Shown here piece by piece: positions 1 to 8,716 of a DNA stretch of 34,667 nucleotides. How positions within the stretch are numbered: the first letter of the stretch is position 1; each line of letters opens with the position of its first letter. The notes under the pieces were generated by a model that worked only from the letters and a program-made list of their open reading frames with translations, made no database searches and had not been told where the DNA came from. Source of the stretch: Methanosphaera stadtmanae (GTDB lineage: Archaea > Methanobacteriota > Methanobacteria > Methanobacteriales > Methanobacteriaceae); NCBI GenBank assembly GCA_015062815.1, contig SUTP01000009.1, positions 1 through 34,667 on the forward strand, given 5' to 3'. The position numbers and the translations under genes were made by a program.

Positions 1-74
<74 letters not shown>

Positions 75-159
75 TATATTAAAAATAAAGTATTTGTTGT
101 ATTGTAATTAAACACTATTATTATATTGTATTTTATTAGTATTTATACTTTATGGTCCT

Positions 160-190
160 ATAAAAAAATTAAATTGATGATTTACATCAA
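160..190 (-). terminator. hairpin plus T-rich tract downstream of the DUF59 gene
   Basis: TTGATG(174-179)-ATTTA-CATCAA(185-190) perfect 6-bp stem, followed on the minus strand by a T-rich run (AATTTTTTTA). Confidence 0.5.
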
Positions 191-493
191 CTAGAAGTCA
201 TCTTTATTTACCATTTCATTAATAGTATCTGCCATCATATGATCAATAACAGTTACTTCAGCTTTGTTAATACCATCAACTTTTTCAGCTTCTAATCTAG
301 CAGCCATTGCAATATTTGCAATACTCATACATCCAGGGTTGGTTGGTGATATTGTAATATGTGCTGATGCATTTTCTTCATCAATTTCTACACCTCTAAT
401 AAGACCCATTTCTACAATACTAACACCCATATGAGGGTCTGCTATACGTGCAAGTTTATCATTAATTTGTTGTTTTATTTCTGCTTCTGCCAT
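191..493 (-). CDS. DUF59/MIP18-family iron-sulfur cluster assembly factor (PaaD/SufT-like)
   Basis: 100 aa; 'DPHMGVSIVEMGLIRGVEI...ITISPTNPGC' is typical of the DUF59/MIP18 family. Confidence 0.8.
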   Translation of the reverse strand: MAEAEIKQQINDKLARIADPHMGVSIVEMGLIRGVEIDEENASAHITISPTNPGCMSIANIAMAARLEAEKVDGINKAEVTVIDHMMADTINEMVNKDDF

Positions 494-662
494 TTTTTAT
501 TCTCCTCTTATATTTATAATATTTTAAAACTTATTTTTTATATACTTTGTCTAATGATATCAACTTTATTATAAAAGAAATAAAAATAACTTAATTTACT
601 GTTTTTATTTTTGTTTGTATTCAAAATAAATATCATTATATGATTATCTGACTAAAAATTCA

Positions 663-935
663 TTATAATATTCCTACAGCTTGTAGCATTGATTGTAGAC
701 CTAATATTACTATTGCTAATCCACCAATAATTTCTATTTCATCAGCATATTTTATTGCTATTCGTGTTCCAAATTTTCCAGCTAATAACCATAAAACTAC
801 ACAAACTAGAGTTAATGCTAATAGTATGACTAAGTTTACCTGAGCTATTGCTCCCTGTGATGCAAGTATTAAATTTTCAATGTTACCAAATACTAATAAG
901 CCCCAAAATCCGTTACAATCTTTAATTAAATTCAT
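663..935 (-). CDS. small 3-TM membrane protein, paralogue of the adjacent gene
   Basis: 90 aa, hydrophobic; shares (F)GNIENLILASQG and IKYADxIxxIGGLAIxILGxQ with ORF 938-1225. Confidence 0.75.
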   Translation of the reverse strand: MNLIKDCNGFWGLLVFGNIENLILASQGAIAQVNLVILLALTLVCVVLWLLAGKFGTRIAIKYADEIEIIGGLAIVILGLQSMLQAVGIL

Positions 936-937
936 AC

Positions 938-1225
938 TTATTCACCTGCTTTTTTACTTCTTTTTGATTTTCGAGCTTCTACTATAGCTTGGATACCTAA
1001 AATGAATATAGCTAATCCACCTATAAAATCAATAATATTTGCATATTTTATGGCTTCTTCTGTTAATATTACACCTAGTGCATACCATAATATAACAATA
1101 ATTATACTCATTATACTTAATGATAATACTTTTGCATTTTTCACTTCTCCTTGTGATGCAAGTATTAAGTTTTCTATATTACCAAAGATTAATAATCCAA
1201 CAAATGGTAAATATTCAGTTAACAT
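938..1225 (-). CDS. small 3-TM membrane protein, paralogue of the adjacent gene
   Basis: 95 aa, hydrophobic; same motifs as ORF 663-935, basic C-terminal tail KSKRSKK; 2-nt gap to the downstream gene. Confidence 0.75.
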   Translation of the reverse strand: MLTEYLPFVGLLIFGNIENLILASQGEVKNAKVLSLSIMSIIIVILWYALGVILTEEAIKYANIIDFIGGLAIFILGIQAIVEARKSKRSKKAGE

Positions 1226-1279
1226 ATTATTTTTCTCCTTTATTAATGTTATTAAATATAAATATTTTTTTATTAAAAA

Positions 1280-2215
1280 TTAGTTTTTTATTTGATGTCT
1301 AATTTTTACCCCAATACCTTTATCTGAGTTGATTAGTTCTTCACCACTCATCATTGATTTACCAACACCAACTACTTCATCATCTTTTATTATAACTACT
1401 TCATCATTGGGTATTATATTCTTGTCAGCTTCATTGATTCCTGGTGCAAATAATGTATTGGATTTAAGATCAAAATCTATGAATATTCTATTAATTTTTT
1501 GTTCTTTTAGTATTTCTCCTCCAGGTAAATTCAGAGTATATAAACCTGTATCAAAGTGTAGTGTGGCAATTTGTTTTTTATTAATCATGACTCTTTTATT
1601 GAATCTTCCAGAAACTACAGTTTTTTCATCTATTAATTTATCTGCTTTTTTAGTATTAAATTGATATCTGGCAATTGATCGTAAATCATGAATTTTATGT
1701 TTATTGTTAGCAATTTTGTTTGCTTTTTTTACTTCAAGTTTAAGATTTTCTAATGATTCATAGGAACGGGTATTTTCATCTTGGCATGTGTAAACTACAT
1801 TTTCTAGGGCTTCTTCACAAACTTTTTTATATCCTCCGGATACATGAGCTATTACTTTACAGTCTCCAACATAATCTTTTAAACAAGTAGCTGAAGCTTT
1901 AATCTCTTCTTCAGACCAGTCACCCGTTGTTGAAGCATCATAAGATTGTATGGGATAAGTACTTTCCATTTCTCTTGGACATATACCGAATGGTGAGGTA
2001 ACTATTAGTTCTTGTAATCCTTTAGTATATTTTTTAAATAGCATATGTGATTGTGATTGTGAATATGGTTTTTTCATACTGCAGGGTAATACTATAATAG
2101 TATCACTGTAAGGTTCAAGTAATTTCATTCTTTGTTGCCATCGTATTACTTCTGGTCTATTTAATGATAATTCACTTATACATGGAATTTTTGTATTATT
2201 CATGTTAATCTCCAT
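1280..2215 (-). CDS. archaeosine synthase (ArcS/TgtA2)-like protein, DUF5591 + PUA part only
   Basis: 311 aa; 'LPCSMKKPYSQSQSH' matches the ArcS PCSxxKPYxxSxSH signature; C-terminus (VSGRFNKRVMINKKQIATLHFDTGLYTLNLPGGEIL...NEVVIIKDDEVVGVGKSMMSGEEL) is PUA-like. Likely ATG may be a few codons inside the ORF. Confidence 0.75.
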   Translation of the reverse strand: MEINMNNTKIPCISELSLNRPEVIRWQQRMKLLEPYSDTIIVLPCSMKKPYSQSQSHMLFKKYTKGLQELIVTSPFGICPREMESTYPIQSYDASTTGDWSEEEIKASATCLKDYVGDCKVIAHVSGGYKKVCEEALENVVYTCQDENTRSYESLENLKLEVKKANKIANNKHKIHDLRSIARYQFNTKKADKLIDEKTVVSGRFNKRVMINKKQIATLHFDTGLYTLNLPGGEILKEQKINRIFIDFDLKSNTLFAPGINEADKNIIPNDEVVIIKDDEVVGVGKSMMSGEELINSDKGIGVKIRHQIKN

Positions 2216-2256
2216 TTATTAAGTAATAAATAAAAAAAAGGGGTGAAGAATTGAAA

Positions 2257-3444
2257 TTAGAATAGTTTTCCTAATTTTAGAAGAGCTTTAGGTGATACTT
2301 TTAATAATATTTTTATGAGATTTTTTGGATTTACTTCGTCAATATCTGCTTCATTAAATGCATGTGCAAGTTTGTTAAATTCTTCATCATCTTCAATTGA
2401 TAATAAGTAATCTTTGGCTTTTATATAATTTTTAAATGTTTTACCGTATTGTTCATCAGTTATTTTTACATATTCTTTTAAGTAATCGGCACTATAGTTG
2501 TTTTCTTTAATTGCTTTGGCTGCAACTTGTCCTGCATACATACCACTTTCAAGTGCGTTGTTAATTCCACCACCGGTTATAGGATTTACAAAACCTCCAG
2601 CATCTCCAACTACTAATATATTATCTCCGGCTCTTTCTTTAATTAGTCCACCTACAGGGTCTCCACCAATGTTTAGTTCAACTGGTTGTGCATTTTTTGT
2701 TTCAGGACATTGTGCTACAAAGTCTAATAGGTATTCGTAAGCTGTTTTTTCTGCTCTATTTTTAAGTACTCCGAGTCCTACATTTGCTATGTCTTCTCCT
2801 TTAGGGAAAATCCATGCATAACCTCCTGGTGCTACACTTCCGAAGTATATTTGGATGCAGTTGTTGTTTTCCATGTTGAGGCCGGCCATTTCAAATTGGG
2901 CACATGATTCCATTTCATTAAATGGTGTATTACAGTCAAGTCCTGCCCATCTAGCAACACGTGATTCCGGTCCATCAGCTGCAATAACTATTTTGGCTGT
3001 AATTGTAAATTCTTTACCTAATTGTTCAGCGGTTACAATTACTTTGTCTCCATCTCGTTTTAAACTTGTTGCACGTGTTCTAATCATTATTTTAGCACCG
3101 GCTCGTGCAGCATCCATAGCCATGTGTTTGTCAAACACTTTTCTTTCAAGTATGTATCCTAATTCTGGTAATTCAATTGTATCTGTGTTTAACCATACAC
3201 TTGTTTGATCTGGTGAAACTAATCTTACTCCTGGTACTTCTCGTGCTACCCATCTTTTATCGGTTACTATTCCAACTTTTTCAAGGCCGGATAAGGATAC
3301 GCCTTCAGCACATCTTTTTGGTGAACCTATTTCTGATTTTTTGTCTATTAATAAAACATCTACGTCATTGCTTGCTGCATATCTAGCTGCTAATGAACCT
3401 GCAGGTCCTGCTCCTATTACTAAAATATCTGTTGTAATATCCAT
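2257..3444 (-). CDS. geranylgeranyl reductase family flavoprotein (digeranylgeranylglycerophospholipid reductase)
   Basis: 395 aa; N-terminal GAGPAGSLAARYAA dinucleotide fold, 'GSPKRCAEGVS', 'GDAGGFVNPITGGGINNALESG'. Confidence 0.9.
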   Translation of the reverse strand: MDITTDILVIGAGPAGSLAARYAASNDVDVLLIDKKSEIGSPKRCAEGVSLSGLEKVGIVTDKRWVAREVPGVRLVSPDQTSVWLNTDTIELPELGYILERKVFDKHMAMDAARAGAKIMIRTRATSLKRDGDKVIVTAEQLGKEFTITAKIVIAADGPESRVARWAGLDCNTPFNEMESCAQFEMAGLNMENNNCIQIYFGSVAPGGYAWIFPKGEDIANVGLGVLKNRAEKTAYEYLLDFVAQCPETKNAQPVELNIGGDPVGGLIKERAGDNILVVGDAGGFVNPITGGGINNALESGMYAGQVAAKAIKENNYSADYLKEYVKITDEQYGKTFKNYIKAKDYLLSIEDDEEFNKLAHAFNEADIDEVNPKNLIKILLKVSPKALLKLGKLF

Positions 3445-3453
3445 ATTATCCCT

Positions 3454-3618
3454 CTATTCTAATTCTAAAGCATTTAATGGACAAGCTTGTACACATAATC
3501 CACATTTAACACATTTTTCATCATTTATTACCACGGTTAATTCTTGAACATCTATAGCATTAGATGGACAAATACCTGCACATTCACCACAGTATAAACA
3601 ATAATCTTTAACTATCAT
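3454..3618 (-). CDS. 2[4Fe-4S] ferredoxin (short ORF absent from the supplied track)
   Basis: My translation: MIVKDYCLYCGECAGICPSNAIDVQELTVVINDEKCVKCGLCVQACPLNALELE*; two CxxCxxCxxxCP motifs; 9 nt upstream of the GGR start. Confidence 0.9.
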   Translation of the reverse strand: MIVKDYCLYCGECAGICPSNAIDVQELTVVINDEKCVKCGLCVQACPLNALELE

Positions 3619-3632
3619 AAAAACTCCCCTCA

Positions 3633-3845
3633 TTAATTTTTATTATTTTTTTCTTCAAGTTCTTTTTCTTCAGCTCTTCTTTTGTCTATTGCTTCATCTC
3701 TTGTTATAAAGATATGTCCGCAATTTGAACATTTTAATTCTCCGTTAGCCCCGTATGCCCAAAATTCTCTATCTAAATCACGGTGTTGTGTTTTATCTTT
3801 TGAACCACATTTAGGACAGGGTTCTAATAATTCTTCTATTTTCAT
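3633..3845 (-). CDS. small zinc-ribbon protein
   Basis: 70 aa; CPKCGS...CSNCGH double CxxC; start overlaps the upstream stop (ATGA). Confidence 0.75.
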   Translation of the reverse strand: MKIEELLEPCPKCGSKDKTQHRDLDREFWAYGANGELKCSNCGHIFITRDEAIDKRRAEEKELEEKNNKN

Positions 3846-4132
3846 GTTGATCCCTCAGATTTCTCATTTAATTCGTTTAATAAATCAAGTAGTTTAAATT
3901 GTGCTGCTTGTAAGTGTTTACAATAAAAACTTCCTGGTTCTCTTTTATTTCTATATTGATAATCTGCACAATCACAGTTCCAATAGCCATATATCATAGA
4001 TACTGTATAAATATCATTATTTTTATTTTTTACTTCAAATATGGCATGATGAGGTTCATAATGTTTAACTTTGACATTATTTTTATTATAGATTTCATAT
4101 CCTTGTATTATCCTATCAGCCATATCTATCAT
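3842..4132 (-). CDS. SWIM zinc-finger domain protein
   Basis: 96 aa; 'YWNCDCADYQYRNKREPGSFYCKHLQAAQF' fits CxC...CxH SWIM. Confidence 0.8.
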   Translation of the reverse strand: MIDMADRIIQGYEIYNKNNVKVKHYEPHHAIFEVKNKNNDIYTVSMIYGYWNCDCADYQYRNKREPGSFYCKHLQAAQFKLLDLLNELNEKSEGST

Positions 4133-4206
4133 TTTTCAAAGTTAATTTTTCAAACAATTATAATTTAATTATATCATTTTCACATTATATATTTTTTATT
4201 ATTATT

Positions 4207-4827
4207 TTATTTAGAAATTTGATTATTTATTTTATAACAACAAATGGCTGCATCATATATTTGAATTATTCCAATAAGTATGTAAATATATATGAAATTA
4301 GACCATATGAGTGATAATATTGAAGAAATAAGTGCGATTGTTATGAATATAAAAGCTTTTTTATATTTATTGAGATATATGTGGCCTGCACCAATGACTA
4401 AAGTACTTAAGAGTATAGTAAGCCATAATTTTTTCTTTTTTTCTGTTGTATAGGGTATTGTTTCATTATTAAAATCAGGTCCTTTATAATTGACGGAATA
4501 ATAATCATTGGATTTGTGTTTAGTTATTTTTTGTTCTGGGGGTTTTCTTTTTATTTCATGTATTATTACTTGTTTTTCAGGGGAGTCCTTGTTAAATTCT
4601 ATTAAATAATATCCATTTCCATTATTTTTTGATAATTTATCTTTTAAAATAGTTTCATAGTTTGTATTTTCTTTAACTTTTTTGTTTATTGGATTTTGTG
4701 GAATATTGTTTTCTTCAGGATTTTTATCTGATTTTTTTATTTCTTTATTTTGAGGTATTTCCTTTCCACAGTTTATACAATAAATAGCATCATCAGGGTT
4801 TTCAAAATAACATTTATCACATTTCAT
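4207..4827 (-). CDS. zinc-ribbon membrane protein with TM2-like C-terminal region
   Basis: 206 aa; N-terminal MKCDKCYFENPDDAIYCINCGKEI zinc ribbon, charged linker, C-terminal hydrophobic 'GAGHIYLNKYKKAFIF...'. Confidence 0.65.
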   Translation of the reverse strand: MKCDKCYFENPDDAIYCINCGKEIPQNKEIKKSDKNPEENNIPQNPINKKVKENTNYETILKDKLSKNNGNGYYLIEFNKDSPEKQVIIHEIKRKPPEQKITKHKSNDYYSVNYKGPDFNNETIPYTTEKKKKLWLTILLSTLVIGAGHIYLNKYKKAFIFITIALISSILSLIWSNFIYIYILIGIIQIYDAAICCYKINNQISK

Positions 4828-5144
4828 GATGCAATGCTCCTAATAATAAATTCATTTAGTTTATTTTTTTTAATTTTACTTGTTATTATATATTTTGACT
4901 TTAATTATAATAAATATACTATTGTTAATTATACACTTCAAGCGTTTATTTAGAGTTAATGTAAATTTTTAGATTTATTTTATGATGTTATTACGAACTA
5001 TAATGATTAATGAAATGTATATTAAATTCATTTGTAAAGTTATCATATCTTTTAATGTGACTTAACTTTAAATAAATTAAAGAATATAAATACAATAAAT
5101 GAAATATTTTTTAATATTTAATAAATTAATGGAGTATTAATGTC

Positions 5145-6155
5145 ATGGACTATGAAATGTATCAAGAAATAATGGATCAACCATCTTCTTTAGAAAATAC
5201 TATTATAGCCGAAAAAGAACATTTAGAAAGGATATCTGAAAAATTTAGTAAATTTGATAAAATTTATTTAATTGGTTGTGGTAGTTCTATTTCAACATGT
5301 TATACAATAAGAGATGGTTTTAAAACAGTTTCAACAAAGAACATAGATGTGCAGACGGGATTTGAATTTGTTAATCATCAATTACTAGAAAAGAATAGTA
5401 ATGTTGGTGTTATATTGACTTCACAGTCTGGAGAAACATCAGATACTAGAAGCGCATTAGAAAAAGCAAAAAAATATAATATATATACTTTAGCTATTAC
5501 AAATATGGAAAATAGTTCAATGGCTAAAGAAGCAGATGATGCAGTTATAACTAGATGTGGTGAAGAACATGCAATTCTTGGTACTAAAACTTATATAACA
5601 CAATTGCTTTGTTTATATATCATATTTTATAATATGGTTAAATCAGATAGAACTGAAAAAGTACTTGATGAGTTATATAAATTACCAAGTAAAATTGAAG
5701 AATTAATTAATACCACAGAAGAAAGTTCTAAATTATTAGCTCAAGAAAATAAAGACATTGATTTATTTTACTGTATGGGTAGTGGTTTGAACTTTGGACT
5801 TGCATATAAGTTGGCAATGACTATGTTTATGGAAGGTTCAATTAAACATGCTTGTCCTGTTTTTTCAGGTGAATTCCGTCATGGTTTAATTGAAAGAGTT
5901 GAAGAAGGAACAACCGTTGTTTTCGTCAAATCTGGAGATGAACATGATGATGTCACTTGTAAATCCATTGATTTCTGTGAAAAAATAGGCGTAAATTGCA
6001 TAATCTTCGATTTAAAAGATTATGACGAAGATATTGATTCTTTATTAACTCCATTTATTTTATTAATTCCATTAGAATGGTTTATTTACCATCTTTCAAT
6101 ATTTAATGGAATAGATCCTGGTAGTACTAGGCATATTGGAAAAGTAAGATATTAA
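5145..6155 (+). CDS. SIS-domain protein, GlmS isomerase-like sugar isomerase
   Basis: 336 aa; 'IYLIGCGSSISTCYTIRD', 'VGVILTSQSGETSDTRSALEKAK', 'GEFRHGLIERVEEGTTVVFV'; lacks a glutaminase domain. Confidence 0.8.
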   Translation: MDYEMYQEIMDQPSSLENTIIAEKEHLERISEKFSKFDKIYLIGCGSSISTCYTIRDGFKTVSTKNIDVQTGFEFVNHQLLEKNSNVGVILTSQSGETSDTRSALEKAKKYNIYTLAITNMENSSMAKEADDAVITRCGEEHAILGTKTYITQLLCLYIIFYNMVKSDRTEKVLDELYKLPSKIEELINTTEESSKLLAQENKDIDLFYCMGSGLNFGLAYKLAMTMFMEGSIKHACPVFSGEFRHGLIERVEEGTTVVFVKSGDEHDDVTCKSIDFCEKIGVNCIIFDLKDYDEDIDSLLTPFILLIPLEWFIYHLSIFNGIDPGSTRHIGKVRY

Positions 6156-6318
6156 TCAGGATATCTTATTTCATTTTTTTTAATTTTTTTTGTGTATTAT
6201 GGTTATACTTTTTTTTGCATATTTCTTCTAAAATAGTACATTTTAAATTATATAAAGTATATATTTAAAATTATAGTAATTCTAAAAATTATTTTATGAA
6301 AATGGAGAAGTGATTTTT

Positions 6319-7380
6319 TTGTATTCAGTAAGATCTAGTAAAGATTTTCAAGAACTAAGTCCTTTTATAATTATTGGAGCCGGAGGTGGAGGTGAAAAAT
6401 TCTCTAACTTTAAAGGTGTCGAAACTGCTGGTTTTTTAGATGATTCAAAGGAAAAACAAGGTAAGGAGTTTTGTGGACACATAGTAGGTTCTGATTTAAA
6501 GACATTAGTTGAAGAAACAGATTCCAAAACTGTAGCTATAATGTTACCTATAGGGGCTGAAGGTGCTGCATTAAAATATGCTGTTCAGGCTATAGATCTT
6601 GGACAAAATGTATTAACATCATTTAGATCTTTACCCTTAGAAGAAAATCCATCTTTAATTAAGTTTGCTAATCAAAAGAACGTTCAAATTAAACAAATCA
6701 GTTCAAGATTAGATAATATTGAAAAAGTTATGGGTATAGCACCTGAAAAATGTACTGAGGTTTTACCAAAAATAACTTATTATCATAAAAAACCTGTAAT
6801 ATTTGTGGGTGGAACATCTCAAGAATGTGGAAAAAGAACTACTGCTCGTAGTTTAGGTAAAATAGCTAAAGAAATGGGTTTAAAAGCAATTATATTTTCT
6901 ACTGATGAGATGGGTTTAGAACAACCTACTGATATTAATTTCAGAGCAGGTAGTTTATCTGTTATGGACGTACCTGCTAGTATAATGGGAACAGTTAAGT
7001 ACATGGAAGAAAATGAAGATCCTGACATAATTTTCATAGAAGGTCAATCTAGTCTTACAGAAACAGGAAATCCACATCCAAAAGGTTTATCTGCTGCTAT
7101 ATTATTTGGAGCAATGCCTGATGCTGTAATATTATGTCATAGACCAAATCATCCTTTTAGAGAACCAATAGGCATAAAATCTGAATTAACTGCAATTGAA
7201 GCTGTGGAACCAACTAAGGTCATTGGTTTATCAATAAATAGAAGGAATGCACCTGATATGTCTTTAAAAGACATTGAAGAAGAATTTGGTTTACCTACGG
7301 TAGATATCCATACTGATTCAAATGGTGGTTTAGAACGTTTAATCAAAACAGTTTTAGACTATGTAGGTGAGAGTAAATGA
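6319..7380 (+). CDS. DUF1611-family P-loop protein (DgcN-like fold)
   Basis: '[20 protein letters not shown]...[42 protein letters not shown]' is DUF1611-like. Start taken at TTG 6319, downstream of GGAG; the ORF track uses GTG 6310. Confidence 0.75.
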   Translation: MYSVRSSKDFQELSPFIIIGAGGGGEKFSNFKGVETAGFLDDSKEKQGKEFCGHIVGSDLKTLVEETDSKTVAIMLPIGAEGAALKYAVQAIDLGQNVLTSFRSLPLEENPSLIKFANQKNVQIKQISSRLDNIEKVMGIAPEKCTEVLPKITYYHKKPVIFVGGTSQECGKRTTARSLGKIAKEMGLKAIIFSTDEMGLEQPTDINFRAGSLSVMDVPASIMGTVKYMEENEDPDIIFIEGQSSLTETGNPHPKGLSAAILFGAMPDAVILCHRPNHPFREPIGIKSELTAIEAVEPTKVIGLSINRRNAPDMSLKDIEEEFGLPTVDIHTDSNGGLERLIKTVLDYVGESK

Positions 7381-7853
7381 AAAATTCATTAAAAGATTTA
7401 ACAGTGAACGTTAAAAAATCAATAGATCGTGAATATGATGGTCAATTAAATATGGAACCAAATTTTGATGAAGATCAAAAAATGCTTGATGATAATATCA
7501 TAACATCTATTAAGGAAAATTATGATAATGATGATGATTTTGAGAATATCATTGTAGATCATAGTGAAAATGATTTAATTGAACCAAATCAAGGACCAAA
7601 TATAGATACAATTAGATTAATCAAAGTAAAATCTCTTTCATCTTTATCTGATGAATTAGATAATGTAAATAAAACAAGGGTTCCTGCAATTATTGATCTT
7701 AAATATATTCAAGAAAGAAGAAAATCTGAATTCAAACAAATAGGTTCTACAATTAAAGCATTTAAAAAAGCTACTAAATCAAGTGTAATTTTACTTGGTA
7801 GTGTAGGTACTGTTATTGTTGTTGCACCATCAGATATAAGAATATTAAAATAA
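7377..7853 (+). CDS. sepF: archaeal SepF-like cell division protein (DUF552)
   Basis: 158 aa; C-terminal '[34 protein letters not shown]...[28 protein letters not shown]' SepF core; start overlaps the DUF1611 stop (ATGA). Confidence 0.8.
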   Translation: MKNSLKDLTVNVKKSIDREYDGQLNMEPNFDEDQKMLDDNIITSIKENYDNDDDFENIIVDHSENDLIEPNQGPNIDTIRLIKVKSLSSLSDELDNVNKTRVPAIIDLKYIQERRKSEFKQIGSTIKAFKKATKSSVILLGSVGTVIVVAPSDIRILK

Positions 7854-7864
7854 GTTAAAAGATG

Positions 7865-7895
7865 AAATCATTTCTCTTCATGATTTTATTTTTTA
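7865..7895. terminator. hairpin between convergent sepF and TatD-like genes
   Basis: AAATCAT(7865-7871)...ATGATTT(7880-7886) stem followed by a T-rich run. Confidence 0.5.
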
Positions 7896-7943
7896 TTTAT
7901 AATCTATTTTTGAAAAAAAAAAGAATCAAATATAAAAATTAAT

Positions 7944-8708
7944 TTATATTTTTAAATTATGGAAATTAATAAGATTTTTATAAGTTACTTTTGTAATATC
8001 CTCTTTTTTATAACCCATTAATTCTAGTTCATGTTTAACTAAAGGTAAACTCAATGGATTAGATGGTGCAAAACTCAAATCACTATCTAATACAAATTTA
8101 TCAAAGCCATAATTATCAAGCATTTTAACAGTATCTTCTACAGACATCTTTTGTGGTTGAACAGTTATTCCTAATGTATAATCTTTATCGATAACATCAT
8201 CAATAATTGAGAAATCAATATGGTCTAATTGAACTTGTTTCGGATTAATATATTCATCAAGTAATTTAGTTGTTGTTTTACAGACTTCCTGTTTATGTGT
8301 ACGTGGAGTATGTACAATTACATTATAACCATTTTCATCAGCATATTGTAATTGTTTTATAAATACTTCCTGTTCTAATTTTTGTATAGTTTCTAATCCT
8401 ATTTCACCGATTCCAATAACATGATTTTTAGATAGATAATCATCTAATTTTTTTAGAACATTATCATAATCCTCAGGTATTGCACGAGGATGAACTCCTA
8501 TACAAGCAAATAATTTAACATCATGTTTACCAATTCTTTCAGGTTCATAGTTTACTATACGATTGAAATGTTCGAAACTAACATTTGATTTTTTCATTTC
8601 AAGAGGGTCATGAGCACATGCAACAACAGCATCTACTCCAGCCATTTTCATAGTTTGATAATCTTCTATGGGTCTTGTATCTGCATGCATATGTGCATCA
8701 ATAATCAT
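7944..8708 (-). CDS. TatD-related metal-dependent hydrolase
   Basis: 254 aa; starts IIDAHMHAD, 'ACIGVHPRAIP', 'IGIGEIGLE', 'VIVHTPR', 'FVLDSDLSF'. Confidence 0.85.
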   Translation of the reverse strand: MIIDAHMHADTRPIEDYQTMKMAGVDAVVACAHDPLEMKKSNVSFEHFNRIVNYEPERIGKHDVKLFACIGVHPRAIPEDYDNVLKKLDDYLSKNHVIGIGEIGLETIQKLEQEVFIKQLQYADENGYNVIVHTPRTHKQEVCKTTTKLLDEYINPKQVQLDHIDFSIIDDVIDKDYTLGITVQPQKMSVEDTVKMLDNYGFDKFVLDSDLSFAPSNPLSLPLVKHELELMGYKKEDITKVTYKNLINFHNLKI

Positions 8709-8716
8709 TTTCTCAC

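Noticed and set aside
1002-1664. Plus-strand ORFs 1002-1283, 1120-1302, 1329-1664
   Set aside because: Antisense to well-supported genes; hydrophobic low-complexity translation, no Shine-Dalgarno.
2498-3547. Plus-strand ORFs inside geranylgeranyl reductase and ferredoxin
   Set aside because: Antisense shadow ORFs; the minus-strand frame carries clear FAD-binding and Fe-S motifs.
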